64,000 nt of DNA from Bog-473 sp963755495 (lineage in GTDB: Bacteria > Actinomycetota > Acidimicrobiia > Acidimicrobiales > RAAP-2). Of this stretch, positions 18,026-27,518 are shown in pieces; position 1 is the stretch's first letter; every line of letters begins with the position of its first letter. Position numbers and translations under genes: made by a program. The notes beneath the pieces were generated by a model. That model was not told the DNA's origin and made no database searches. It saw only the letters and a list, made by a program, of their open reading frames with translations. The DNA lies in contig CAVWJS010000010.1 in the NCBI GenBank assembly GCA_963755495.1, positions 81,555-145,554 on the forward strand, in the 5' to 3' direction.

Positions 18026-18292
18026 CTATTTGCCCGTACGCTCGCGATGCTTGCAGCCCGGCCAGCAGCAAGGCCGCCGCTGGCCTTCCTCGAGCTCCTC
18101 CCGGGTTCGACGAATACGGCGCTCCCTTGTCTTCTCCTGCTTGGCATCCTCGACCCAGCAGATGAATTCGTTGCGGGCCAGGGGTGTGATGTCCTTCCAG
18201 GCATCGAGCACAATGGGGTTGGCTACCAGTGCGTTGCGCAGGTCTACTGGAAGCTTGTGCACCACCCCACCGGGCACTCTCGAGCCGCTCAT
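18026..18292 (-). CDS. small YdeI/OmpD-associated (DUF1905-related) protein
   Basis: This is an 88-residue protein with VPGGVVHKLPVDLRNAL and LARNEFICWVEDAKQEKTRERRI. The second stretch matches the YdeI/OmpD-associated family (typical W-x2-pLaR-[ND]E[FW]-x-x-[WY][VI]-xx-AK), which includes the 'bacteriocin-protection' proteins. The tail is basic and has three Cys. The start at 18292 lacks a ribosome site. An in-frame ATG 24 codons upstream (18364) is possible but would overlap the region before the SRPBCC gene. Function is unknown. Confidence 0.6.
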   Translation of the reverse strand: MSGSRVPGGVVHKLPVDLRNALVANPIVLDAWKDITPLARNEFICWVEDAKQEKTRERRIRRTREELEEGQRRPCCWPGCKHRERTGK

Positions 18293-18449
18293 GGAGAAAC
18301 GGTAGCGGGTCTGGGCGAGGCGGCGCCCTAGTGTCAAAGACACCCGAGAAGGAGTCTCCGGCATCCTGAGCGCATTGACGCGCGATGCTTGCGATATCGA
18401 ATACCCCGAGGGTGGGCTGACATCCACTCGTGTCCGTGAGGAGCCACAC

Positions 18450-18926
18450 ATGCCCGACACAGTCTTCCTAACCGACCGCATCGAGGTGACCCGACCTATC
18501 CCGGCACCGGCTTCTGCCATTTTTGACATACTGCGTAGCCCGGCAGGGCACGTGGCCATCGACGCGTCCGGGATGCTGCAGGACTTCACCGGCGAACCAG
18601 CGGAGAAGGTGGGTGACACCTTTGTCATCCATATGGACCGCGAAGCACTCAATGACATCCCGCTTGGCAAGTACGACGCGACCGTGCACATCATCACCTT
18701 CGAGCGCGACAGGGAGATCGCGTGGGATCTCGGGCCTGATGTCCCGGTTCAGCACTTCTATGGATACCGTCTGGAAGAGCGTGCGGGGGGGGTCACCGAT
18801 GTGACGTCCTACTACGACTGGTCCAAGGTGAGTGCAGAGGTCAAGGGACGCTTCCCGATAGTGCCTGAGTCGGCCCTGCGGGCCACGCTGGGGATTCTTG
18901 AGCGAACAGTCCGAAAAGGCCTATGA
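18450..18926 (+). CDS. SRPBCC-family (START-like) protein
   Basis: The 158-residue protein begins with IEVTRPIPAPASAIFDILRSPAGHVAIDASG, the first strand and helix of polyketide cyclase/START-like proteins. It continues with short beta strands and ends in a long helix. Such proteins bind hydrophobic ligands in a cavity; the ligand here is unknown. The start at 18450 is set by GAGGAG seven bases upstream. No operon partner. Confidence 0.75.
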   Translation: MPDTVFLTDRIEVTRPIPAPASAIFDILRSPAGHVAIDASGMLQDFTGEPAEKVGDTFVIHMDREALNDIPLGKYDATVHIITFERDREIAWDLGPDVPVQHFYGYRLEERAGGVTDVTSYYDWSKVSAEVKGRFPIVPESALRATLGILERTVRKGL

Positions 18927-19018
18927 CCCCTCGCTTTAGTCCGGTATCGGTCTGGCGCAAAGGTCATCATCCGCGAGCCCTTCGCTCTGCCATCGGAGCA
19001 GTAAGTAGTTAGTCCGCG

Positions 19019-19261
19019 TCAATCGCGCCGGTAATAGTCTCGAATCGAGCCGTGGAATCTTCCACTCTTGAGACAGCAGTTCTTGAAAGCGACGTCCGGA
19101 TTCGCACGGACACAGATCGTTGCGTCCGAGCTTCTCAAAACAGCTCCTTGTCGCCATGAACCACTCGATCTCCGCGCTTGACGTGAGTCTCGCTGGGGTA
19201 GCCGTTCCGGCGCTTGCTCATTGAGCTAAAAGCGGTCCTGTTCGTCCTTGTTAGTAGCCAT
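19019..19261 (-). pseudogene. SEC-C motif small protein broken by three single-base insertions
   Basis: Reading the minus strand from the ATG at 19261 (ideal GAGGAGG site upstream) gives MATNKDEQDRF and then a stop. Removing one base from each of three A/T runs (19228-19231, 19137-19140, 19086-19088) restores a continuous frame of about 79 residues. It contains KRGDRVVHGDKEL, then the SEC-C zinc motif GRNDLCPCESGRRFKNCC, and ends at 19019. SEC-C motifs (CPC-x8-[C/H]C) bind zinc and occur in SecA tails and small stand-alone proteins. All three breaks lengthen a homopolymer, so base-calling error is likely, but real decay is not excluded. Confidence 0.6.
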
Positions 19262-19388
19262 CGGAGTTCCTCCTCGTGAGGGCACAAAGAATACAGCCAG
19301 CCGGGCGTGTGGACCGACGTTCCATCGCAGCGACCCGCCCCGATGGAGTCCCCAAGTTCTATGGTGGGTAAAACGGTAAGGGGGACCC

Positions 19389-20537
19389 ATGGAAACGAGT
19401 GGCATTGCGTTCGAGGTGATCGACTCCGACGGCCATGTCGTCGAGCCTGACACTGTGTGGAAGGACTACTCGGAGCCTGCTTACAGAGAGCAGCTCGATC
19501 GGCCCGGCGGCGGGGTCCAGGCCCTCGGCATGATGCGGGCGTACCCAAGCGCTCTCGCTCCTCGCGGGAGCTCCCGTGAGGGCGAGCACTGGGCCGAGAA
19601 CGTCGGCGGAGAGACATGGGACGAAGAGTCGCGCACGAAGATGGGCCGCCCTGGCGGCTATGACCCGCGCGCCCGGCTACTGGATATGAGCGACGAAGGC
19701 ATCGACGTGGCGGTGCTCTACCCGACTTCCATGCTGACCTGGGTGGAGGACGCCGGTCTGTTCGGAGCCGCCTGTCGGGCCTACAACAACTGGCTCCGCG
19801 ACTACTGCTCGGCCGCGCCGACGTGTCTCTACGGGGTGGGAGTGGTCCCGCTCCAAGACAGCGACGCGGCGATTGCGGAGATGCGCCGTTGTGTCGAGGA
19901 TCTCGGCTTTAAGGCAATAATGCTCCGGCCGGCCGCCTATCGCGGCACGAAGAAGCTGAACCACCCCGACTACGACACATTCTGGCGGGCGGCTTCCGAG
20001 CTTGGATGTCCGATCGGCATACACCCCTCCCCACACGGTGACATGCCCAACGCGTGCAGCTTGCTCGGCCTCTCGGAGGGAGTGACGGCTCCGGCTGCGG
20101 GTCTGGCGCTGCAGCAAGGTCTTACGAACGCATTCGACTTACAGATGGCCGTCGGGCTCTTCGTGCTCGGTGGCATCTGTGAGCGTCACCCAGAGCTAAA
20201 GGTGGCGTTCCTGGAGGGCACAGGCGGGTGGATCGTTCCCATGCTCGAGCGGTTCGACCACCAGTTCAAGATTTTCGGCAGCAGCGTCCAGCGGTCGCTT
20301 CCCAGCGATCTCTTCGGCCGTCAGTGTGTCATCAGCTTCGATCCCGACGAGGTGGCGCTGGCCTTCACCGCCGAGCACCTGGGAGCCGACAAGATCCTGT
20401 GGGCCTCGGATTACCCTCACCCCGACGCCAAGATCCCCGGCGTGGTGAAGGAGCTGAAGGAGGCTGTGGCAGGTCTGCCTTCCGATTCGCAAGCCGAGAT
20501 AGTGGGGGGTTCGGCCCGGCGCTTCTATCTGCTGTGA
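19389..20537 (+). CDS. amidohydrolase-2 family metal-dependent hydrolase
   Basis: The 382-residue protein belongs to the ACMSD/gamma-resorcylate decarboxylase-like amidohydrolases. Metal-site residues visible are Asp-x-His in DSDGHVVEP, His in IGIHPSPH, and Asp in WASDYPHPDAK. The middle stretch DEGIDVAVLYPTS is typical of the group. Members hydrolyse or decarboxylate aromatic or cyclic compounds; the substrate is unknown. The start has GGGGGA just upstream of the ATG. It has no operon partners. After its stop the 259 bases to lepB contain no gene I can support. Confidence 0.82.
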   Translation: METSGIAFEVIDSDGHVVEPDTVWKDYSEPAYREQLDRPGGGVQALGMMRAYPSALAPRGSSREGEHWAENVGGETWDEESRTKMGRPGGYDPRARLLDMSDEGIDVAVLYPTSMLTWVEDAGLFGAACRAYNNWLRDYCSAAPTCLYGVGVVPLQDSDAAIAEMRRCVEDLGFKAIMLRPAAYRGTKKLNHPDYDTFWRAASELGCPIGIHPSPHGDMPNACSLLGLSEGVTAPAAGLALQQGLTNAFDLQMAVGLFVLGGICERHPELKVAFLEGTGGWIVPMLERFDHQFKIFGSSVQRSLPSDLFGRQCVISFDPDEVALAFTAEHLGADKILWASDYPHPDAKIPGVVKELKEAVAGLPSDSQAEIVGGSARRFYLL

Positions 20538-20796
20538 TCGCATGATTCTCGATGTACGTTTGACCAAATGACAACAGCGAACACTCGATGGGAGCGGTTC
20601 AAGCTATGGCTGGCCCGTCGGATTTCCAACAGACGCTGAGCACCTGACGACAGGCGGACCGTTCTTGTCTCGCGCAAGCATCTGACCGATCCGGCGTTGA
20701 GAGTCTTCGAACGCTCAGTCATTTGCACCCTGAAGAATCGGCTCGCTCATTTCCGCGTTCTGGGATTGCAGAGAGGCGTGCTGGGGGGATAGACGC

Positions 20797-21429
20797 CTAA
20801 AACAGATGTATCCGGGACAAGGGCCAGAACCGCACGTCGACCTTGCCCACGATGGACGATTCGCGGATGGGTCCCCAGTACCTACTGTCACAGGAGACCG
20901 TACGGTTGTCGCCCATGACGTAGACATGGTTGGCGGGTATTTTGTACGGATGGTTCAACGTATAAGGCTCGTTTGACGGTCCGGGTGTAGTCGGTGGTTT
21001 CGCGCCGGCGGGGAGCCAGGGTTCGTTCAGCACCTTTCCATCGATGTGGACCTGCCCGTAGGCAAGTGAGATCGTCTCGCCGGGTAGGCCTATGACCCGC
21101 TTGACGAGGTCGGTCACTGGCGCGCCGCCGCAATTCTCCGCGGGAGGCGTCGAGAACACAACGATGTCGCCCCGATGGATGCTGTGCAGGTGATAACTCA
21201 GCTTGTCGACCATGATCCGGTCATTGACCTTCAGGGTCGGCTCCATTGATCCCGAGGGGATCAGGTATGTACCGACGATGAATGTGCGCAAGACGATGGC
21301 GATGACGACAGCCAGTACGACAATGACCAAAGCCTGCACCAGAACGCGGCTTATGCGAGTCGGGGGTGCGGGTTGCGCGCCTCCTTGTGGGGTGATGATC
21401 GCCGGCTCAGGATCCGTGTCGGTGCTCAC
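20797..21429 (-). CDS. lepB: signal peptidase I
   Basis: This membrane-bound serine protease removes signal peptides from exported proteins. The 210-residue length is typical of actinobacterial forms. One N-terminal transmembrane helix lies at about residues 28-48. Box B has the nucleophile Ser61 in IPSGSMEPTL, and the general base is Lys110 in LVKRVIGLPGE. Box E (VMGDNRTVSCDSRYWGP) is complete. The active domain faces outside. It stands alone rather than with rplS or rnhB as in many genomes. Confidence 0.93.
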   Translation of the reverse strand: MSTDTDPEPAIITPQGGAQPAPPTRISRVLVQALVIVVLAVVIAIVLRTFIVGTYLIPSGSMEPTLKVNDRIMVDKLSYHLHSIHRGDIVVFSTPPAENCGGAPVTDLVKRVIGLPGETISLAYGQVHIDGKVLNEPWLPAGAKPPTTPGPSNEPYTLNHPYKIPANHVYVMGDNRTVSCDSRYWGPIRESSIVGKVDVRFWPLSRIHLF

Positions 21430-21460
21430 GGTGCCAGGTCATGGTGCCGCGTGCGCCCAT

Positions 21461-22411
21461 TCACGAGACCAGGACGACCTTGCCCAACTTGCTCCCGGCC
21501 GTGAACCGTTCGTAGGCGGCGTTGGCGTCCGACATCGGGAACGTGGCACACACGGGCACGCGGATGCGACCCGAGACCAGCAGCGGAATTACTTGGGTGG
21601 CCACGCCCGTCGCCACATTTGCCTTCTCGCGACGGGTGCGTCCACGCAACGTGGCCCCGCCGATGCGAGCCCGCGTTCCCATGAGCTGCAGCAGGTTGAG
21701 CTCTATTTTGGCCCCCGAGCCCACGCCGATCACCATGACGCGGGCCCCGGTGGCCAGGTGCGGCAGGACGGTAGGAAGGCTGGCCGCCCCAACAAGTTCG
21801 AGCACGACGTCGTAGGGGCCGTGTGCGGCCACGTCGGCCGGGTCGATCACTGTGCTGGCGCCGAGGAGAGCGACCTCGTCGTGCCGAGTGGCATCACGCA
21901 CGGTTGCCACCACCGAGGCCCCGGTGGCCGCGGCGAGCTGAACTCCGGCTGTCCCCACGCCTCCGGCCGCGCCGGATATCAGCACCCGCTCGCCCATGGC
22001 GAGACCGGCGTGCGTGAACAGGGCGTCGAAGGCAGTGGAGAACACTTCAGGAAACCCCCCGGCCTCGGCCCAGGAGAGAGCGTCGGGGACGGCCAGAGCG
22101 TGGGACTCCTCGATCACGGCCATGGTCGCCTGCGCACCACCACCAACGAGTCCCATGACGCGGTCGCCCGGAGCGTATTGCCTGACCTTTGACCCCACGG
22201 CGACGACCTCGCCGGCCAGCTCCATGCCGGGGATGTCGGCGGGGGTCCCCGGTGGAGCCGGGTAGTTCCCGCGCCGTTGCATCATGTCGGCGCCATTAAG
22301 TCCCGCCGCGTGTACCGCGACCAGGAGCTCAGTGTCCCCGGGCACGGGAGTCTCGCGCTCTTCCCAATGGAGCTGGCTGTCTCGGATGACGACGGCGTAC
22401 ATGCCCTTCAC
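21461..22411 (-). CDS. zinc-free MDR quinone oxidoreductase, PIG3-like
   Basis: The 316-residue medium-chain dehydrogenase/reductase has a GroES-like N-terminal domain (ELLVAVHAAGLNGADMMQRRGNYP, then PGMELAGEV) and a Rossmann NADPH motif (LISGAAGGVGTAGVQLA). It lacks the zinc-binding cysteines of alcohol dehydrogenases, as in QorA and TP53I3/PIG3. It would reduce quinones or activated double bonds with NADPH. The start may be ATG 22411 or ATG 22402. It is divergent from the glutathione peroxidase gene with about 75 bases between starts, so both may answer to oxidative stress. Confidence 0.83.
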   Translation of the reverse strand: MKGMYAVVIRDSQLHWEERETPVPGDTELLVAVHAAGLNGADMMQRRGNYPAPPGTPADIPGMELAGEVVAVGSKVRQYAPGDRVMGLVGGGAQATMAVIEESHALAVPDALSWAEAGGFPEVFSTAFDALFTHAGLAMGERVLISGAAGGVGTAGVQLAAATGASVVATVRDATRHDEVALLGASTVIDPADVAAHGPYDVVLELVGAASLPTVLPHLATGARVMVIGVGSGAKIELNLLQLMGTRARIGGATLRGRTRREKANVATGVATQVIPLLVSGRIRVPVCATFPMSDANAAYERFTAGSKLGKVVLVS

Positions 22412-22486
22412 CCTAATGACACGCTCGACTTGGTTGGGAGTGCGGCCCCGGGGGCGTGGCCCTTCTGTGCCCGGTATCCTCAGCGC

Positions 22487-22975
22487 ATGGCCCTATACGA
22501 CATCCCCGTCCACACCCTTCAAGGTCAGGAGTCGTCGCTCGGTGAGTACGCCGGCAAGACGCTCCTCGTCGTCAACGTGGCATCCAAGTGCGGTCTTACT
22601 CCGCAATACGAAGGATTGGAGCGCCTGCAGAAGACCTACGGCGACCGTGGCTTCTCCGTCGTTGGGTTCCCGAGCAACCAGTTCATGGGGCAGGAGCCGG
22701 GCACGCCCGAAGAGATCCAGCAGTTCTGCTCCACCACCTACGGGGTGAGCTTCCCCCTCTTCGAGAAGATCGACGTGAACGGCGACGATCGTCATCCCAT
22801 TTATGAGGAACTGACGGCAGCGCCCGACGCCGACGGCACGGCCGGCGATATCACCTGGAACTTCGAGAAGTTCCTCGTCTCGGGCACCGGCGAGGTCATC
22901 GCGCGTTTCCGGCCCCAGGTAGAGCCCGAGGATCCCGCCATCGTTGACGCCATTGAGGCTGCGTTGGCCGCTTGA
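22487..22975 (+). CDS. glutathione peroxidase-family thiol peroxidase
   Basis: The 162-residue thioredoxin-fold peroxidase has peroxidatic Cys35 in NVASKCGLTPQY, the Gln of FPSNQFMGQEPG and the Trp-Asn of TWNFEKFLV, which form the GPx catalytic tetrad. There is Cys rather than selenocysteine, so it probably uses thioredoxin or mycothiol-linked reductants, as in other bacteria lacking glutathione. The start at 22487 matches the family N-terminus (LYDIPVHTLQG). The next gene starts with TTG overlapping this stop by four bases (TTGA). Confidence 0.9.
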   Translation: MALYDIPVHTLQGQESSLGEYAGKTLLVVNVASKCGLTPQYEGLERLQKTYGDRGFSVVGFPSNQFMGQEPGTPEEIQQFCSTTYGVSFPLFEKIDVNGDDRHPIYEELTAAPDADGTAGDITWNFEKFLVSGTGEVIARFRPQVEPEDPAIVDAIEAALAA

Positions 22976-23670
22976 CGGCTTCCTCGCCTGCCGCGGTGGG
23001 TTTTGCGGCGTCCATCTTCGACATGGACGGGCTGCTCCTCGACTCGGAGATTCTGTGGCACGAAGCCGAAATAGAGATCCTCGGCGATCTCGGCGTGCCG
23101 CTGTCGCGCGACGGGTGCCGTGGCACCAAGGGGATGTTCGTCGGTGAGGTGACTGAGTATTGGCACGCCCGTTATCCATGGACGGGACCCTCGCCGGCCG
23201 ATGTGGCCGTCGCCATCGTCGACCGGGTCATCGCCCTCGTGCTGGCGAAGGGCGAGCTCAAGCCTGGGGCCGAGCACGCGATTGCGTTGTGCGCCGAACG
23301 CAACCTGCCTGTGGCCGTGGCGTCGTCGTCGCAGTACCGCCTCATCGACACGGCATTGGCGCACTTCGGCCTGCGCCAGCACTTCACGCTTGTCCACTCG
23401 GCCGAGGACGAGGAGTGGGGGAAGCCGCATCCCGCCGTTTTCCTCACGGCGGCGGCCAAACTGGGCGCAGCACCACGTCGCTGCCTGGTCTGGGAGGACG
23501 CACCTGCTGGCGTATTGGCCGCGAAGGCGGCTTCCATGATCTGCATCGCCGTGCCTGAGCATGGGGAGGAGCAGCACCCGGCTTTCGCGCTGGCCGATCT
23601 CGTGTTGGGCTCGCTCCTCGAAATGGACGAGGAGCGCTTCGATCTGCTTTCGGCGAGGGCGGGTTCGTAG
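22972..23670 (+). CDS. HAD-family phosphatase, beta-phosphoglucomutase or YniC-like
   Basis: The 232-residue HAD hydrolase has motif I FDMDGLLLDSE (Asp17 and Asp19), motif II VASSSQYR, motif III Lys in WGKPHPAVF and motif IV VWEDAPAGVLAAKAA. The cap is helical and sits between motifs I and II (subclass I). By resemblance it dephosphorylates a sugar phosphate such as 2-deoxyglucose-6-phosphate or interconverts hexose phosphates. The TTG start overlapping the gpx stop is the only sensible start, so translational coupling with gpx is likely. Confidence 0.82.
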   Translation: MTASSPAAVGFAASIFDMDGLLLDSEILWHEAEIEILGDLGVPLSRDGCRGTKGMFVGEVTEYWHARYPWTGPSPADVAVAIVDRVIALVLAKGELKPGAEHAIALCAERNLPVAVASSSQYRLIDTALAHFGLRQHFTLVHSAEDEEWGKPHPAVFLTAAAKLGAAPRRCLVWEDAPAGVLAAKAASMICIAVPEHGEEQHPAFALADLVLGSLLEMDEERFDLLSARAGS

Positions 23671-23731
23671 GGGCCATTAGTCTTTGCAACGCCCCGGGTG
23701 CCTGTGCCCTGGCGACAACCATTGAGCGTGC

Positions 23732-26700
23732 GTGTTCACACCTGTTCCCCCCGATACTGACTTCGTTGCCCTCGAGCAGGCCGAGCTGGCCCGCTGGGCC
23801 GCGCATCGCGTCTTCGAGCGCTCCGTCGAGCAACGAGAGGGTGCGCCGAAATGGGTCTTTTACGAAGGTCCTCCCACTGCGAACGGCATGCCGGGCCTCC
23901 ACCACGTGTGGGCCCGCGTCTACAAGGACCTCTTCTGCCGGTTCCATGCCATGCGGGGCTCTTACGTGGCCCGGCGGGGCGGCTGGGACACCCACGGGCT
24001 CCCCGTCGAGGTCGAGGTGGAGAAGAAGCTCGGTATCACCGGCAAGAAACAGATCGAAGATCAGGTCGGGATCGCCGAGTTCGTCCGACTTTGCCGTGAG
24101 TCCGTCTATTCCTACGTCGATGAGTTCACCAGGCTGACCACGAGGATCGGCTACTGGCTCGATACGGATGCGGCCTACTGGACATTGAGCCCCTCCTACA
24201 TCGAGTCCGTCTGGTGGCACCTGCGCCAACTCTTCGATCAGGGACTGCTCTACGAGGACCTCAAGGTCGTTCCGTATTGTCCCCGTTGCGGCACTGCCCT
24301 CTCGAGCCACGAACTGGGCCAGCCCGGCGTCTACACCGACGAGGAGGACGAGTCGGCCTACGTGCGCTTCCCAATCGTCGATCCCGACCCCGCCCTACTC
24401 GGTGACGCCGTGGCGCTGGCGATCTGGACCACCACACCCTGGACGTTGCTGTCGAACACGGGCGTGGCCGTGAATCCCGGCCTCACCTACGCCGTCGTCG
24501 ACGGGCTGATCATGGCCGAGGACCTCGTCGATGCCGTGCTCGGGGAAGGCGCGTCGGCCCGCGTCACCCGTCGTCTCCGCGGAACGGAACTGGTCGGCTT
24601 GCGTTACACGCGCCCGTTCGACGACCTGCCGGCACCCAGCCACGCTGACGGATGGCGCGTTGTGCCGGCGGACTATGTCACCACCGAGGAGGGCACCGGA
24701 CTGGTGCATCTCGCCCCGGCCTTCGGTGAGATCGACCGCCAGATCGGACGCGACAATCGGCTGCCCTCTCTCAATCCGGTTGGGCCCGACGGTCGGTTCA
24801 CCGAAGAAATCACGTGGTTGGCCGGCCAAAGCGTGCGAGACAGCAACACCGTGATCAACGACCACCTCGCACAGGCGGGATTGCTGCTACGCCGCTATCC
24901 CTACGTGCACAGTTACCCGCATTGCTGGCGTTGCCGTACGCCGCTCATCTATTGGGGCAAACCGAGCTGGTACATCGCCACCTCCACCCGCAAGGATCAG
25001 ATGCTGGCGGAGAATGCCAACATCGACTGGCACCCAGCGCATATCCGCGACGGCCGGTTTGGAGAGTGGCTATCCAACAATGTCGACTGGGCGCTCTCAC
25101 GCGATCGCTACTGGGGTACGCCGTTGCCCATCTGGCGGTGTGGTCGAGGACACTTGCAATGCATCAGCTCGTTGGCCGAACTCTCCGAGCTCTGCGGTCG
25201 CGACGTCACTGGTATCGATCCGCATCGGCCCGTTATTGACGACGTAGTTTTCGACTGCCCCGCTTGCCTAGGGGCCGGAGAGGGCGGGGATGATGCCGTC
25301 GCACGGCGGGTGGCCCCGGTCATCGATGCCTGGTTCGACTCGGGTTCGATGCCGGCGGCACAGGTCGGGTATCCCCACGTGGCGGGATCCAAGGAGGCGT
25401 TTGCCTTCCCGGCCGACTTCATCTCCGAAGCCATCGACCAGACCAGGGGCTGGTTCTATTCCCTGTTGTCCATCAACACGTTGGTATTCGGCGACGCCCC
25501 CTACAAGCATGTCGTCTGCTTGGGCCACATCATCGACGCCGATGGCCGCAAAATGTCCAAATCCCTGGGCAATATCATCGATCCCTGGACCATCCTCGAC
25601 ACGAGAGGTGCCGACGCGCTCCGCTGGTGGATGTTCAGCCAGGGTTCCCCGTGGACGCCGACGCGCGCCAGCCTGTCGGCCATCGATACGGCGCTGCGCG
25701 ACATGCTCCTGAAGCTTTGGAACACCTTCAGCTTCTTTACGACGTACGCCTCGCTGAACGGCTTCGACCCAGGGGATCCGGAGATACCGCGGCCATCCAC
25801 CCGGGGTGCTCTCGATCGTTGGATCCTCTCGCGCCTCGCCAGCACCGGGGAAACGGTCACCAAGGCCCTCGAAGGATACGAGCCGCTCGATGCCGCCTCT
25901 GCGCTCGCCGGCTTGGTGGACGATCTCAGCAATTGGTACGTGCGTCGCAGCCGACGTCGCTTCTGGCGCACCGACCCCGACGCCCCGGCCGGGGACACGT
26001 TGGCTGCGCAGGCCACGCTGCACGAAGTGCTGACCACCGTTTCGCTCCTGCTCGCTCCCTTCTGTCCCTTCGTGGCCGATTCGATGTGGCGCGCCCTGAC
26101 CGGGGTCGACGAGTCGCAGTCGGTGCATCTGGCCGACTGGCCAGTGGCGGAAGAGACAGTGATCGATCGCGACCTCGAGGCGCAGATGGAGCTGGCCCGC
26201 CGACTCACCTCGCTGGGCCGCGCCGCGCGCAGCGAGGCCGGCGTCAAGGTGCGCCAACCGTTGGCACGCGCCCTGGTGTTCCTCCCGTCGGACGCGCCCG
26301 CCATCCTCTACGACATGGTGGCCGAAGAGCTCAACGTTGACGAGATCGATGTGGCGGACGAGCTGAGTGAAGTGCTCGAGTTCGAGCTGGTCCCGAATTT
26401 CCGCACGCTCGGGCCGCGGCTGGGCGAACAAGTGAAGGACCTCAAGCCTGCACTCGCGGTGATCGATGGAGCCGTCGCGGCCTCTGCGCTCGAGGCAGGG
26501 CAGTCCATCACGCTGACACTCCCGGGGGGACCGGTTGCGCTCAGTCCCGAGGACGTGCAGCTGCGCGTGCGCGGGCAACAGGGCTTCGCCGTGTCTCGCG
26601 AAGGGGGCGAGGTGGTGGCGCTCGATCTGACACTCAACGACTCATTGCGCCACCGCGGTCTGGCGCGCGAGGTCGTGCGGCTCTTGCAGGACCTGCGCAA

Positions 26701-26914
26701 GAACAGCGGCTTGGACGTATCCGACCGCATTCATTTGCAGCTCGACGGCTTGGACCTCATTGAGGATTATTTCGACTACATCGGGCGGGAGGTACTGGCG
26801 CTCTCGATCACCGAGGGTCCGGGCCACGGCGAGGGAACTCTCCTCGAGCTCGAGAACGATGAAAGTGCCGTAGTGGCCCGCGCCTGGCTGCGTAAGGCCG
26901 ACGCCGGCGCATAG
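23732..26914 (+). CDS. ileS: isoleucyl-tRNA synthetase
   Basis: This class I aminoacyl-tRNA synthetase has 1060 residues. The HIGH-type motif appears as GLHHVWARVYKD (residues 55-58) and KMSKS is exact at 607-611 (KMSKSLGN). The CP1 editing domain carries WTTTPWTLLSNTG. Its length and the single TPRASLSAID-type C-terminal region without an obvious zinc finger resemble the longer IleRS2 class found in many Actinobacteria and eukaryotic cytosol, which is often mupirocin-insensitive; that class call is inference. The GTG start at 23732 lacks a clear ribosome site. Upstream I see no T-box motif, although many actinobacterial ileS genes have one. Confidence 0.93.
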   Translation: MFTPVPPDTDFVALEQAELARWAAHRVFERSVEQREGAPKWVFYEGPPTANGMPGLHHVWARVYKDLFCRFHAMRGSYVARRGGWDTHGLPVEVEVEKKLGITGKKQIEDQVGIAEFVRLCRESVYSYVDEFTRLTTRIGYWLDTDAAYWTLSPSYIESVWWHLRQLFDQGLLYEDLKVVPYCPRCGTALSSHELGQPGVYTDEEDESAYVRFPIVDPDPALLGDAVALAIWTTTPWTLLSNTGVAVNPGLTYAVVDGLIMAEDLVDAVLGEGASARVTRRLRGTELVGLRYTRPFDDLPAPSHADGWRVVPADYVTTEEGTGLVHLAPAFGEIDRQIGRDNRLPSLNPVGPDGRFTEEITWLAGQSVRDSNTVINDHLAQAGLLLRRYPYVHSYPHCWRCRTPLIYWGKPSWYIATSTRKDQMLAENANIDWHPAHIRDGRFGEWLSNNVDWALSRDRYWGTPLPIWRCGRGHLQCISSLAELSELCGRDVTGIDPHRPVIDDVVFDCPACLGAGEGGDDAVARRVAPVIDAWFDSGSMPAAQVGYPHVAGSKEAFAFPADFISEAIDQTRGWFYSLLSINTLVFGDAPYKHVVCLGHIIDADGRKMSKSLGNIIDPWTILDTRGADALRWWMFSQGSPWTPTRASLSAIDTALRDMLLKLWNTFSFFTTYASLNGFDPGDPEIPRPSTRGALDRWILSRLASTGETVTKALEGYEPLDAASALAGLVDDLSNWYVRRSRRRFWRTDPDAPAGDTLAAQATLHEVLTTVSLLLAPFCPFVADSMWRALTGVDESQSVHLADWPVAEETVIDRDLEAQMELARRLTSLGRAARSEAGVKVRQPLARALVFLPSDAPAILYDMVAEELNVDEIDVADELSEVLEFELVPNFRTLGPRLGEQVKDLKPALAVIDGAVAASALEAGQSITLTLPGGPVALSPEDVQLRVRGQQGFAVSREGGEVVALDLTLNDSLRHRGLAREVVRLLQDLRKNSGLDVSDRIHLQLDGLDLIEDYFDYIGREVLALSITEGPGHGEGTLLELENDESAVVARAWLRKADAGA

Positions 26915-26950
26915 TGGCGCTGATCAGCGAGCGCTGTTCAGCAGGCCCGA

Positions 26951-27475
26951 TCAGCGCGCGTTGTGAAGAAGTTTTGCCAGGGCCACGGATAGCGCGGCTC
27001 TATCCGTGGCGTCGAGCGGCGTAAACAGGTGGCGATCGATCCCGTCGATGTGCTGACCGATGGCCTGACCCAGGGTTGATTCCCCAGCCGGGGTAAGCAC
27101 CACGTGGACACTTCGGCGATCCGAGGGGCAGTTTTCCCGGGCAACCAGGCCGGCCTCGACCATGCGGTCCACTAAGCGGGTAACGCCGCCGGTGGTGAGT
27201 GCCACCTCTGCGCTCAGCCTGCTCATGGTCAAACGGCCCTCGTCGGCGCCCCGGACGTGGACGAGGACATCGAACCAGACCAGAGGAATGCCGACAGACC
27301 GCTCGAGTTCACGCCCCAGCACGTCGGCCAGGCGACGGTGCGAGCGCACCAGGAGCCCCATGAGCTGGAGTCGCTCGTCGTCAATCTGATCCAGGACACC
27401 GCAGCTGCCGCCCTCGGGCGCTGCTCCTTCCTCAGCGTCGCATTCACCCTGCTCAGGGAATTCCACGGTGCCCAT
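26951..27475 (-). CDS. MarR-family transcriptional regulator
   Basis: The 174-residue regulator has the MarR winged helix: LTMSRLSAEVALTTGGVTRLVDRMVEAGLV as the recognition region, followed by the wing ENCPSDRRSVHVVLTPAGE. The N-terminus is acidic and extended. It is convergent with ileS and divergent from yceI. The shared 114-base gap carries a palindrome and four TATCTG hexamers, so autoregulation plus yceI control is likely. MarR proteins usually release DNA on binding phenolics or after oxidation. The inducer here is unknown. Confidence 0.88.
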   Translation of the reverse strand: MGTVEFPEQGECDAEEGAAPEGGSCGVLDQIDDERLQLMGLLVRSHRRLADVLGRELERSVGIPLVWFDVLVHVRGADEGRLTMSRLSAEVALTTGGVTRLVDRMVEAGLVARENCPSDRRSVHVVLTPAGESTLGQAIGQHIDGIDRHLFTPLDATDRAALSVALAKLLHNAR

Positions 27476-27518
27476 TAGTGCTCCTCAATCTTGCTTGACT
27501 CTATCAGGATCCGCCATT

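Noticed and set aside
20538..20796. Small ORF between the amidohydrolase and lepB
   Set aside because: Minus-strand frames read like protein for about 25 residues but have no start, ribosome site or known motif.
23671..23731. T-box riboswitch before ileS
   Set aside because: Searched because actinobacterial ileS genes often have one; the gap is too short, and no TGG-type T-box core is visible.
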